This document shows positions 47,968 to 58,807 of a stretch of DNA of 64,000 nucleotides, in pieces. Both the position numbers and the translations under genes were made by a program. The notes under the pieces are model-generated. The model was not told the DNA's origin, did not search any database, and was given only the letters and a program-made list of their open reading frames with translations. The stretch lies in the NCBI GenBank assembly GCA_002633025.1, contig NMRB01001535.1:102402-166401 (forward strand), written 5' to 3'. Every line of letters begins with the position of its first letter. The stretch's first letter is position 1. This DNA is from Notospermus geniculatus (lineage: Eukaryota; Nemertea; Pilidiophora; Heteronemertea; Lineidae).

Positions 47968-48402
47968 TCAACGTCATTGAAGAAAACTCTCCGCAAAGGG
48001 TGGCATTATCGTCCCCTGATATAATACGGTCGTAAAGACCAATCCCTGAGATAGTACATTAGCCTCAATCCCCGGGCTACCATCTAAGCGTTCTCATTGG
48101 CTGCGCAAGAAAAAATGGTGGACTATGACGAAGACGAGGCTGACAATGCTGGCCTGGTTGCAGGGCGCCACGTTAGGCGGCGGTGTCGAACCTTTTTGTC
48201 CTGTTGACGATATCTCGGCAGGTTGCTTCGCTGAAATGGAAAGTCGATGATGATGAGAACTCGATGGAGGACAACATCTGATCCGTCCTGACAGTAAGTT
48301 GATTCCAAAACTTCGGGACAGTAGGCCAGCATATGATAGGAATTCCCGTGGAACCAGCAGCATCGACCGAACAGCGAGATGGGACATGCATAATGCCCTA
48401 TC

Positions 48403-48557
48403 AATAGAAGCATTCAGTCAGCAGCGCTTATTGCCAAAAGATGGCAGCAAAGTTCTACCGAACCAATACAAAAGAAAATCCTCTTGATTGGTGCTCAATC
48501 AAGCAGAATGGGCATTAAATTGGGCCGTAGCGTGTCAACTGACTGACAGCTCCTATT
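48403..48557 (-). mobile_element. MITE family with AATAGGAGC ends, inverted copy
   Basis: Ends AATAGAAGCATTCAGTCAGC and GACTGACAGCTCCTATT. Contains the TTGCCAAAAGATGGCAGCAAAG block that is found reversed in the 49.5-kb copy (longer than 20 bases, key part GATGGCAGCAAAG). Confidence 0.75.
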
Positions 48558-49048
48558 GCTTCCCGCCGGTCAGCTCATTCAGGTAGCCAAGGGTAAAGTT
48601 CCAATTTCCCATCTTGAAATTCATACGGTACGTTGAGTTAAGGGAAAGTGCAGTTCGTCAGTAATGGGAGTCATGCCCTCGGGACAGCTGCAATCATTCG
48701 TTCGGCAATTCAACCCACCGTGTTTGGATCGACCACCCATTACAGGTAAAACATAGATCGCAAGGAAAAGTTATTTTCAGCTCCCGACGAATTATGTTCC
48801 TGTCCTCATCTCACCTCCCGATCAGGTAGTGTGAACCACAAGGCTACTTCCGCAAACACCCATCTCGGTGAGTCAATTTCCTTCTGTCGAATGTACCTCT
48901 TGGTAACCTGAATAAGCTTTAATGACGGCGAATCTATCATTTTACCGAAAGCAGTTGATAGGTAAGTTGTTCGTCCCATCATGTCGGTCCGTCAGCCAGT
49001 CGGCCAGTCTGTCTGTCCGTCGGTGTTGATTTCCTTAATTTCACTTAC

Positions 49049-52000
49049 ATTTTGCAATTCCATCGTCCATCTTCCCTCCCTCTGTGTTCGGCTCGGGTTT
49101 AACTGGTAACGGCACGCAGTCGTCTGGACCGCTGACTTCTGGACACATGTAATCGGGCGGGGCACCTGGAATGAGATCAAGCAGATACTATCTATATTAT
49201 AATTGACGGTGGCGCTTTAACTTCGAACACGAACTCCTCCGTGGTTTCTGATCGAAATGGCACCATTTTCACAGGAAGTGTTGAAAATGACATGGGGGTG
49301 GCCCTTAAGCGGGTGGCATTACATTTTTTTACCCTTAAGCGAATAAAAAGCAGGAAGAAACTTCAAATGATTTGCAATGCCCACTAGCCTGGTTTCGCTG
49401 GCCACCGTGTAGATGGCGCTGCGTACGCAACACCATCTACACGGTGGCCGACGGAACCAGGTATACTAGTACATCTAATAGGAGCTGTCAGTGAGTTGAC
49501 CAATAGGTGTCACTACGGCCCAATTCAATGCATACAGCGGACCCATTCATTCTTGATCGAGCACCATTCACATGGAGTTTCCTGTGTATTGGTCCGCTAA
49601 CTTTGCTGCCATCTTTTGGCAATACGCGCGGCTGACTGCTCCTATTGGAGGGGATAATTTCCAATGGATGCATCTTCCTTTGAGATCGTTGGATGGCGTT
49701 GTAACTCCAGTCGGTATATAGGCCGTTCATCGGCCGGCCTTCATTTTCGTACGAATCCTAACTACAGTTTGAAAACGATTTTTTGGCAAGATTCCATTAT
49801 GGAAAAAGGGACTCATGATCACTCACCTAAAACCTTTTCTGATTTGACTCCGCAGTATGTCTTGATACCGGCTATCGCCTCCTCGTCTGCGACCGTTGGT
49901 GTGAAATCATTGTGAATGTAGACGCCATTCCCTGGTATATCTTCGAAGAGGTACAAGATATAAGTTTTCCCCGTTTCTAACGTGATGGTGGTGCATTTGC
50001 CAGGAATATCACCTGAAAAAGGATTCGTATACATTGCTTTTGATTGTGAGCGTCACTTTCATGTGAGCGTTCGTGGTTTGTGCATGGCCGCTTGGTGCCG
50101 GTGTAACGTCGATCAGTGTTCCCCGTATTTCTGTGTTTTTCTTATTGTTTCCCTCCTGACGGATTAAGCGGCAACTAATCCAACAATAACCATTCTAGGC
50201 CGCGTCTATTGGGGAACACTGAGCTACAGAAACACTCACAGATGTTACACCTGATTCAATAGGAGCTGTCAGTGAGTTGACCAATAGGTGTCACTTCGGC
50301 CCAATTCAATGCATATTGCGGACCCATTCATTCTTGATCGAGCACCAACCACATGGATTTTCCTGTGTATTGCTTCCTTTCGTGAATCATGACCGCAGCA
50401 CTTTTCTTGACCAACATTGAGTATTATGTTGGGCGATCTCGGGTAAGCGATATGGACCAATGGCACTGTAACTCAAAGTCGATGATGTATGAGTTCTATC
50501 TTTACAAAGGATTTCATGTTCGGAATATTGGTTATCGACAAAGATTGTAGGGATATGGAATATGAGATGATGTATTAACTAGATTACCCAGGCTTTCATC
50601 ATTGATCTTATCATTGCGGTGAGTTTACAGGACTGGTGTACGTTTTCTCGTCTTAATGAACCAGAAATTGATAGCTTCCAGCTATCTCTGATTCTGAGTT
50701 CTCTCTCTCTGAATTTCCCTATCTATAAATCAACTCAGATAATGCCGACAGTAATACATGTACCAAGGTAATTCAGTGACGCGTAACATTCTCTTTCGTG
50801 CGTGTTGACATACGGCCTTATTTTTTGCAACAAAAAAATGTAGAAAACCTAACAAATCTTAATTAAATTGCTACATGCAGTCAGTAAATGTAGGCTACAT
50901 GTACATTTTAATGTAAGTATGTGAATGGGCTCTAGTGAGCCACCCAGGAGGTCAGAGTGAGTCCTCGTTAGCTGGATTGTTTGTGGCTGCTGTTGCTGCT
51001 GACTGCAGAAGCGCGAGCGCTGTTTTTAGTGCTACTGCTATACTGCTACTGCTGCTGCTGTTTTTGTTGCCGCTGCTGTTGCCGTTAGTACATGTACTTA
51101 ACTTCGGACGAAGTGATCGAACCGAGCTACATTGATTCAGAAGTTAAAGATAAACATGATAAAGTGAAATCGATACGCTGATTCAGCGGAAACGTACTAG
51201 AGAAGCATAATTCACCACGTGAGTTTGCCAAGTTGTTGGTATGCATCAAGAGATACGCGGTCGTCCTTAGACTTCGTGTTCAGTCGTGTAAAGTGATGTT
51301 GGAATGCGTAAGAAATACAGGAACATTGCTACTGTTTCCGTTCCTATCACTTTCCTTGTTCCGCCGTGTTTACAGTCAACACAAACCGCAGTGAGCGAAA
51401 GTTTCGCTTGAAAATTACGACCGAATTCTTCTTGCATCCGCAGGAAACACATTGGGAGTCCGTGTGCCAAGGCAAACATCGAGATCATTCGCTAATCCAA
51501 CTCGCCGTGTTGGCATCCAACGAGGGGATGTTTTCCCAAGCTCCCATTCTGCTTCGGCCACTAGGTTTATTTTGATTGAATGGTTAAAGTATTTATTCGT
51601 TAAATAGCAAAATACTAATAGCACGGATTCGGTACAGAAATAATCTTCTTTGCATTTACTTCACGATTGGGTTACCATTTCCTTCAATGGAAACGTTGCC
51701 TGAAGTACAACGAATAGATTCTCAGGCCAAGCGCACACTTGCGGCAAAACTCAATGTGGTAGGGGTGTTTTTAAAATCGACAGACCCAGCTGAATGACGA
51801 GTCGACAGCGTTGGGTCAGTCGACTTTAAAAACACCCCTGCCGCATTGAGTTTTGCCGCAAATGTGCGCTTGGCCTCAGGAAAACGCGGAATCGCCAGGA
51901 ACGATCAAATCAACAATGATAATAATATTAAACTTTCATAATATATTTATAGCACTTAATAATTGAATTAGACATTGGTTCTTTACTATCTCTGTAGACA

Positions 52001-53408
52001 ACATCGCGCGAGTTGATGCTGTATTACGCAGGAGGAAACCGGACATATCGGAGGAAATCGGCGCTATCGAAGAAGTCGCGTCGTATCGAGTTTCGTAAAC
52101 TAGCCTTATATAGACCGAAGGTATCTATACTGTTGGTGGGTGTATATTATTATACTAAACATGGAAAATATGAAGTAAGCCATATTAGCTTCTCATCAGA
52201 TGTGCAAGTAAGGCAATAAAATCATCCTGTTCGTTCCCTGAGGATTAGTGATTATTAGATGCACAGCATTTTATCAGAAACATCAGTCGATTGCGATCGC
52301 CGGCGTAAATAATACTGGCGTCTCGCGGGAATATCACGGGCCGTCTATATTCCGTTAATATTCGGCAGTGGTTTCACTTATGGCAGACGGACAACTATAC
52401 TATATATGCAGACTGCACAACAGTCCTGGCCATCTCCAAAATTGACCGTCCACCCGCAGGATTTTGACTTGACACTCAAACAAACCTACCCTCGGTNTAG
52501 CTTCTCATCAGAAGTGCACGTAAGGCAATAAAATCATCCTGTTTGTTCCCTGAGGATTAGTGATTATTAGATGCACAACATTTTATCAGAAACATCAGTC
52601 GATTGCGATCGCCGGCGTAAATAATACTGGCGTCTCGCGGGAATATCACGGGCCGTCTATATTCCGTTAATATTCGGCAGTGGTTTCACTTATGGCAGAC
52701 GGACAACTATACTATATATGCAGACTGCACAACAGTCCTGGCCCGCCATCTCCAAAATTGACCGTCCACCCGCAGGATTTTGACTTGACACTCAAACTAA
52801 CCTACCCTCGGTGGGCGTCTTAACGAGAGTACAAAAAAATGGCAGATAGAAATAGAAATTGTGGTCGTGTATTTAGGCTAGCGGAGACAATATACATTCA
52901 TGGAACGTCCACGTGGCTTAATAATCAACTGGGCACTTAATGGAAAGCAAGAGGAAACCGGTGGACCCGGCGAAAACCTGTGCGCTTCCCGAAGAAGCCA
53001 ACTTCGTCTTCAATGAAAAAGACGGGGAATCGAACCCTTCAGAGGTGTGTCCGAGCGATGTTTCCACTGTACCTCTTTGGCAAACCTGTCACCATCTACA
53101 AGTATATCAGATTATCGCATCAAACCTCACTAACCTGCCTCCGTGACGTTCAGCACCGCCGGTATCGTCTCCGTGTCTCCTTTGAACACACAAAGAACTT
53201 CCGCTTCAGCATAATACGAATTGGATCCTCCGCCGTAATCAAACTTCGGATCCTCGTATGTCCCCTTAACGTGTGCCAAAATCACCAACTGACTGAAAGC
53301 AGTCTTTCTTTGTGGCGTCCACGGTACGTAGTTGTCCGGTTCCGAGCAGCCTTGTGCTGGGTACAGATGGACGGCTGTGAAAATGACCGCGAGAGCTGCC
53401 GAGTACAT
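49049..53408 (-). CDS. Secreted CCDC3-like protein, three 5' exons
   Basis: Minus-strand gene with exons 53408-53135, 50012-49827 and 49165-49049; every junction is GT-AG and phase 1. It starts MYSAALAVIFTAVHLYPAQG, a signal peptide. Next come SYYAEAEVLCVFKGDTETIP, NVTEAGDIPGKC, LETGKTYILYLFEDIPGNGV and a Cys/Pro-rich third exon (YMCPEVSGPDDCVPLP). The layout (leading Cys, xYxAEVxxLC, G-x-x-x-C, a hydrophobic strand, then another Cys) recalls vertebrate CCDC3 and other NTR-like secreted folds; assignment is from memory and moderate. The third exon ends at a strong donor (GTAAGT), so more exons lie to the left, possibly near the 247-bp gap; I could not identify them. Vertebrate CCDC3 has a C-terminal coiled coil, not seen here. 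Confidence 0.6.
49388..49461. repeat. 74-bp near-perfect hairpin in a CCDC3-like intron
   Basis: Arms CCTGGTTTCGCTGGCCACCG and its complement, continuing through TGTAGATGG and CCATCTACA; the centre is GCGTACGC. Sixteen bases before the 49477 MITE. Confidence 0.85.
49477..49646 (+). mobile_element. MITE family with AATAGGAGC ends, complete copy
   Basis: 170 bp: left end AATAGGAGCTGTCAGTGAGT, right end GCTGACTGCTCCTATT. Lies in the intron between CCDC3-like exons 2 and 3. Confidence 0.82.
50100..50251 (+). mobile_element. MITE family with GGTGTAAC ends, copy 2
   Basis: GGTGTAACGTCGATCAGTGT at the left and AACACTCACAGATGTTACACC-type complement at the right, with GTTCCCC and GGGGAACACT inside. 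Lies in the first intron of the CCDC3-like gene. Confidence 0.72.
50258..50372 (+). mobile_element. MITE family with AATAGGAGC ends, truncated copy
   Basis: Same left end and first 110 bp as the 49477 copy, with about 90 percent identity by eye, then diverges after TTTCCTGTGTATTG. Directly abuts the GGTGTAAC MITE at 50251. Confidence 0.78.
51028..51087 (+). repeat. CTG-rich triplet tract
   Basis: GCTACTGCT and CTGCTGCTG runs broken by TTTTTGTTG. No gene on either strand. Confidence 0.8.
51726..51874 (+). mobile_element. 149-bp MITE with CTCAG target duplication
   Basis: Inverted arms GCCAAGCGCACACTTGCGGC and its complement; inner arms around GGGGTGTTTTTAAA. Five-base duplication CTCAG at 51721-51725 and 51875-51879. 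In the first intron of the CCDC3-like gene. Confidence 0.88.
52186..52496 (+). repeat. 311-bp repeat copy 1 (likely assembly duplication)
   Basis: Starts TAGCTTCTCATCAGATGTGC and ends CCTACCCTCGGT, followed by a single N and the second copy at 52498-52812, which differs by a few bases and a 4-bp indel. Confidence 0.9.
52498..52812 (+). repeat. 315-bp repeat copy 2 (likely assembly duplication)
   Basis: Second member of the pair around the N at 52497; the sequence then continues uniquely into GGGCGTCTTAACG. Confidence 0.9.
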
Positions 53409-53543
53409 GTTGCCTGGTTGGTGGTATCGCTAAGAATGACAGCAGAGCGAATGGGCTTCGCGAGAAAAGTTGCTCACTTCACTGACTTGAAGTTGAAGTG
53501 TTACCTGTCGGTTTGATCGCTGAGAAATAAAGAGCATCTTCCA

Positions 53544-53551
53544 TTATATAA
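53544..53551 (-). promoter_or_regulatory. Possible TATA box of the CCDC3-like gene
   Basis: On the minus strand the sequence reads CTTATATAATGG, about 137 bp upstream of the ATG at 53408, which would give a 5' leader of roughly 100 nt. Position and sequence are plausible, but AT-rich DNA makes such matches common. Confidence 0.25.
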
Positions 53552-55061
53552 GTAGCTGACACTAATCTGGTATCCCTCAGTATCCAGCAGAGGTTACACC
53601 GATGCTTTCGATTTATATGTTGCTTTGATACGTCAGTCTCAGCAGTTGAGTGTTGTACGTTGTGAAAATTTCTACAGCTTCTTTTGCCTATTGGTTAGCC
53701 CCTGGGTTACCGGGCGAGAGGTTTCATGTTCAAGTTGAAAACAACTTGGCTCTTCCTGTCCGTCGGTGGATGAAATGTCATGCCTTGTGCATGGGCCAAG
53801 CCAAGAAAAAGCATGCCATCTATTAAAGAGACCGCGCCCAGAGTTGATCAGGTCTGGCCGGTAAACACCATCGTGCGCGAAGTGTTGATTTGAAGAAGCA
53901 GCAGCCTTTCGGACCTACAGTGGGTCCGGATGATACGGCCGAAGAGGTAGATCTTTAGCCGATGGGATGATGGAAGTAACAACATTTTATGGCTTGTTCC
54001 GCCTTGGAATAATTCTACTTGAAAGATGCTATCCCGCGTGCGGTTTATCTACCAATGTACCACGTGGGAATTAGAAGTAATTAAGATTAACAGAAGATGT
54101 ACCATGTCTGTTAAAGATCGATCCAAAGAAAAAGCACAAAAATTGACACACAAAATGATGATAAACAGCTAAGATTCTGGAAATTGACTTCCTGCTTATC
54201 ATCTGTTAAAGATCGATCATTGAAGCCGACAAAATGTTTGAAAAAAGCAATAAAGGGCGTTTTAAATGTAAGAGATCGGAGGCCAACATGCGCGATCGGG
54301 AAAATCTGCTGAATCATGACCGCGGCACGTTGATGTGCTGCTTTGAGAAATCACCGTTTTATGGCCCCGTTCTTCTCGTGCGGTTATTACCACCAACATT
54401 ATATCGCGTACATAACTATCAAGCGTTAATTAGCCTGGTCTATATATTGTTTACTCCATTAACTCATGATTGGCCCGGACTCATGAAAGGAGAAATTACG
54501 GCTGACCTCCATCCATAATTTCTTTTTATTCATAATTTCATACGGTGTGTTTTCCTTGCGATACGAATACGAGATGCAGGTTTCTGTACGAGATAAATGC
54601 GTGGGCATGACCAGAAGTAACTTCCCGAGTTTCTCCCTAAATGATATCAATCGCTCCCCGATTGTGACGTGCCGAAGAGGAGACTATTTCCAGGGAATCG
54701 AACTTAAGACGGATTGTAGATTCAGCGTATAAACCCTGGACACATTTCAAGTCGGCACCGACGACATCAATTTTCCCACAATAGCATAGGATGCTAGTGC
54801 CGCCTGGTGGGTTCTACGACTGTGAGGAAACTCATAATGGTTCTTTAGTGCTCACTCCCGACGTCACCGCAGTGTGTTTCTACAACAGAACACGCTGGTT
54901 TGGACTCCTGCTTTCAAGGCCACAAAGAGGACTTCGAATTCTTGTATGAATATACTATGTACATGTATTGTATGTCGTTTTATTACACAAAGAGAGAGGA
55001 GATGTACATTTTGTAAACACTGCTCTAAGTCCTGCTCAGGAAACTATCACTGCCCTCTGAA
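53552..55061. other. Space between CCDC3-like and TPRKB genes
   Basis: Includes the TPRKB 3' untranslated region (leftwards from 55061). Two short near-repeats of CTGTTAAAGATCGATC lie at about 54108 and 54202 around a 90-bp spacer. Nothing coding is recognised. Confidence 0.4.
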
Positions 55062-56465
55062 TCAATATGAAATGAAATCTTTGCTGGCCATTCGACCAAC
55101 AACAGCATCTAATAAATGTCCCACTTCAAGCTCTGGGTCCTTCACTTTGTAAACCTGGAAGAACAAGACACATGATTGATAGAATTTGACTGGCATATCA
55201 TTGAAAATCACCAGTCCCATGAATAATGTTCCTGAAGAAGCCAGAGGATCAGCCTTGACAGTTAAACAGCGTCCAATAATCAATCATACTTAGAGCAGCA
55301 CTAAGAAGACTTGGTTGAGGTGTCAGCAAAGATGTAATAGGAAACACAAATAGCTGAAGCACACCTAGACAAATACAGTACATATGTATACCTTTTTTAT
55401 TAACTTTTCATCTGTGTATTTCCCAATGGAACTTATCTCAGTTTTCTTTCCTTGGATTAACTGTTCAACCTCTTCGCTTTCTTTTGCTACAGAGTCTGGA
55501 GATGAAACTAAAGCAAGGAGGACACTCCTCTGATTGTCAGTGATACCAAACTTGACCAAGGAATCAGATATCTGAAAATGAAATGTCACATGGAAATAAA
55601 CATGACTCAGAATCAATTCTTAAAATATGAACCTCATTTGAAGTCAAACTGTTATTCAGAATTTTCATGTTTTACAGATGTTCTTGTCACAACTGTGGTA
55701 GTCATGATGTGACAGAAAGAATTTGTGTTGGTAGCAGTTTATCAAAATTCTTACACTTCTAGAGGCAGACAGGCAGAAAAGGACTTCAGTCTGAAGCTTT
55801 TTGGTCGTCATTTTGTTGAGTGAGTGGTTATGGACTGCTTTCTTTGTGGCAATCAGAACTTGAAATGGGTGGATTACCTGAAAGAGAAAGCAAAGTGGGA
55901 AACTGAATCATATACAAGTTGTCATGTATTATTTGTGTCAGAGAGAGGAGGCAGATGGCAAGAAATGCTATAGCTGTAGTCAGGTAGTAGCCGATGATGC
56001 AGGCCTAGGCAGTATCCTGTCATGTCTGTGACTGCGAGTACGCAGAAATAAAATATAGTGTCATAGTTAGCCGCGTAGGTGTAGCTAGGCAAGTGCCGTA
56101 TAGGTACGTAGGGCCTACCGTATGTAGGGCCTACCATATGTATGTACGTATGTATGGTCTTTGTAGGCCTATGCTATGGCTATAGCCTTTGGCCCAAATT
56201 GGCTATGCATGCGAAATACTTGTTAATAAAAGTAAGTACTAGGCCTAGGCGGCGGCAGGCCTAGCTACAATGTACCAACCATCGCGGGATTAATCAATAT
56301 CCCATCAATCTTGCCATCGATTGCCAGTTGTTTCAGCTCCTTGCAATTGTCTACATCCTCATACAATGCTAGATGAACCGATTTATCGTCTGAAATTCGC
56401 CAAACCATGTCATTATTTGCAGGAAATTTGAAAGCGAAAGCATTGCAATCCATGGGCGCAGCCAT
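55062..56465 (-). CDS. TPRKB: EKC/KEOPS complex subunit TPRKB (CGI-121 homologue), complete
   Basis: Exons 56465-56280, 55877-55755, 55571-55392 and 55154-55062 join in phase 0 at every GT-AG junction to give a 193-residue protein. The human protein is 175, so the N-terminus is slightly longer here; a second ATG 12 nt downstream is possible. Recognised segments: HLALYEDVDNCKELKQLAID, then GKIDGILINPAM, VIHPFQVLIATKKAVH, TEVLFCLSAS, ISDSLVKFGI and VGHLLDAVVGRMASKDF, in the family order. TPRKB/CGI-121 binds the Bud32/PRPK kinase in KEOPS, which with OSGEP makes the t6A modification at position 37 of ANN-decoding tRNAs. Nothing looks broken. It lies head-to-head with the FAM120-type gene, 1.6 kb apart. 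A hairpin element sits 54-116 bp upstream of the ATG. Confidence 0.93.
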
Positions 56466-56508
56466 GTTGTATTGGGGCGCCCCCTTTCGGTGTGGTCAAT
56501 CCATTTTT

Positions 56509-56594
56509 ACGAAACGTTATTTTGGTTCCAGAAGCCGCCGCCAGGGCTTCTAGCCCTAGCGGCGGCTTCTGGAACCAAAATGAACGAAACGTTA
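56509..56594. mobile_element. Hairpin element upstream of TPRKB
   Basis: Near-perfect inverted repeat (56519-56581; arms ATTTTGGTTCCAGAAGCCGC and complement) flanked by direct copies of ACGAAACGTTA at 56509-56519 and 56584-56594. The flanks could be a target duplication. It would fall in the TPRKB promoter or 5' leader. Confidence 0.75.
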
Positions 56595-56680
56595 GATTAG
56601 TATCATATCTCACCGCCAGGGAATCTAAAATGCGGAACCCGGGTGCACCCGGGTACCAATCTAACGTCATTAATGTAGAT

Positions 56681-56771
56681 AAGAAGTCATCTCCAGAATT
56701 CACGAATTTTCGACCCCAACCGGGGTCTTTTTCAAGTGGAACTTTACAATCTGAAACTCTAGAAAAGACTG
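56681..56771 (-). repeat. Hammerhead-like 92-bp repeat, copy 2
   Basis: Second copy of the element at 14843-14934, differing by about one indel, about 220 bp upstream of the TPRKB ATG and in the same orientation as TPRKB transcription. The same core substitutions are present in both copies. Confidence 0.6.
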
Positions 56772-56781
56772 AGCTGAAACC

Positions 56782-58080
56782 CGAATGTAGAAGTCTACAC
56801 AGGGAAAGGCCGTGGTCTATTCATTTTCACGAAACGAGCATCGCACTGTGACAACGCTACGTTAGATCTAGTTATCACGTAGCCCTATCCATGCTATGCA
56901 CTTCGTTTCTTTCAACAGGGAGCGGAGTGATTTGTGATTTGTTTGCCCAATTTTTTTCAGCCGGTAGAGTAGCGCCCATGTGGTTAGAAGAATTTACTCC
57001 AACCAAATATAGGCCTAAGGCCTACTTCTGGTTCAGTTTTGCCATGGAGGAATTACTGGACGGGCGCTCAGGGACAGATGGCGGGCACAAATAGACCTAA
57101 GGCCTAGTATTATTTCTTGAAAGCTTATGAGATTCCTCTCAGTCTCATCCGAATTTTATGTTTTTTTGAAGAATTTCCGCCGCAAAATATTGTTAGTCAA
57201 ATGACAACTAACTATGACAAAATCCACTTCTGCCATGATCTCAAATTTTTTCCCGGGAAACGGCAAGATAACTGATGGAGCCCATTGCTTTATCGTCCCT
57301 GGGAAATAAAGGGCGCAAAGGGAAAGGGATAAAGAAGAGAGTAGTGAACGTAGCCTATAGTAGACGACCCTTGATATCAAAGTCACTTGAGGACACCTCT
57401 TGCTCCAGGCCACTGTAGTTGAGGTCACGTGGCCGTCAATCAGCCAGTCAATCAATCAATTTAACCTTAAAGGGTCATATCAGTTTTCTGTATTATTGCT
57501 TTATTCGGCTTCAGAAAACTATTATAGTATAATTATGATACGTTTATATATCTCGTGCTGCATGCTGCATGCTGACGCTGACCTTTGATGCCTTTTTAGA
57601 GGTGGTTGCTAATATAAACGCAGAATCAAATATGCAAATAGGTCAATTATAAATCAGCATAAGCAATAGCAACCAATGGGAATGCGGCCCCAGTGCAGAA
57701 GAATGCACGATTAAAGCAATATTTCATCCAATTGAAGCATCTTTTTGTTTCTATCTGCTATAAATTCATGCATACATCAATATTTTGTTGAACTCAGCGA
57801 GCTACAGCCAGCGGGGGTTGCAGACGCAGCAAAATCCGTCTGCTATGAAAATGAACTGTTTATCATCTGCATAATTTCTCTACTACGCTCGACCAGGGTT
57901 GTGAGTTGTACGCATGCGCGTGTGTCTATGCTTAGCAGAGCACATGGCAAGCACTGGGTGAAAGTGGGCTGGGAAAGTGCCGCAAGTTTTGCCTCTTGTC
58001 GGCCACGGATGAGGAATTTTGCGAAAAAGCAATGTGATATACTGTGTAACATATAACAGAGAACGTGCAGATGTCGCATT
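56782..58080. other. Space between TPRKB and FAM120-type gene
   Basis: No further gene seen. The 5' leader of the FAM120-type gene and its promoter must lie near the right end. No TATA-like sequence is convincing. Confidence 0.4.
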
Positions 58081-58807
58081 ATGGGTGTTCAGAGCTTGTT
58101 AGGGTACATAGAGAATGTTTGTCCGAGTGCCTGTCAGCTGGTGGACCTCCTGGAAATTTCCCGGGGATCGGTTTCTGCAGCAGCCAGAAGTCGAGCTGCT
58201 CATGCTCCAACCTCTGGCCTGTGTTTGGTGATAGATGCGGAGACATGCCTGGACCGTCTCTATGGTGGCTATTTTTCCGATTGGGTGTGTGGAGGACAGT
58301 GGAATCGGATGCTGCAATTTCTAGTAAATCTGGTGCAAGCGTGCAAAAGTGCACAGCTGTATTTGGTTGTGTTTTTTAATGGTGCTGTGGAATTGCAGCA
58401 GATCGGTGAGTGGGCAAAGATGCAAGTGGAAAACCGTGACAAAGCGGCCAAAGTATTTAGGCACATTCACATGAAGGGGACGCCCCCACCAAAAATCTGG
58501 TGGCTGCCACCGACTTGTGTTAGGACATGTTTGCGGATGGCGTTTCGTGACCTCGGTGTGACAGTCGCTTCGTCTATGGACGACCACCGCCAGGAAGTCA
58601 TTGCATATTTACGGGAAAACGGGTTTGACGGACTGTTAGCACAGGAGGCGGACTATGCTATTTTTGACCCGCCACGTTTTTTTTCGGCACACTCCCTCAA
58701 GCTCAAGTTCAATGGAAACCTTGTAACGAAGGAATATGTCATGGACGAAGTTGCCAAAGGTTTGGATTTGCATCCAAATCGATTCTGTGTTTTTGGTGCT
58801 CTGCTTG
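58081..58807 (+). CDS. FAM120A: FAM120 exon 1: PIN/XPG-like N-terminal domain
   Basis: Codes residues 1-242. LCLVIDAETCLDRLYGG corresponds to the family's LLVDADNCL segment that holds the first acidic residue of the PIN/XPG-like fold; DDHRQEVIAYLRENGFDGLL and the EADYAIF stretch hold the later acidic cluster. A G at +4 after the ATG at 58081 and an upstream in-frame stop-rich region support the start. Donor GTGAGT at 58808, phase 1. The genomic frame stays open for a further 150 nt past the donor, but the family sequence continues in the next exon (GNHILPEED). Confidence 0.95.

Noticed and set aside
47641-48024. ORFs spanning the N run
   Set aside because: Open only because N carries no stops.
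53690-53760. Possible tRNA gene around GGTTAGCCCCTGGGTTACCGG
   Set aside because: No cloverleaf can be drawn with a proper acceptor stem.
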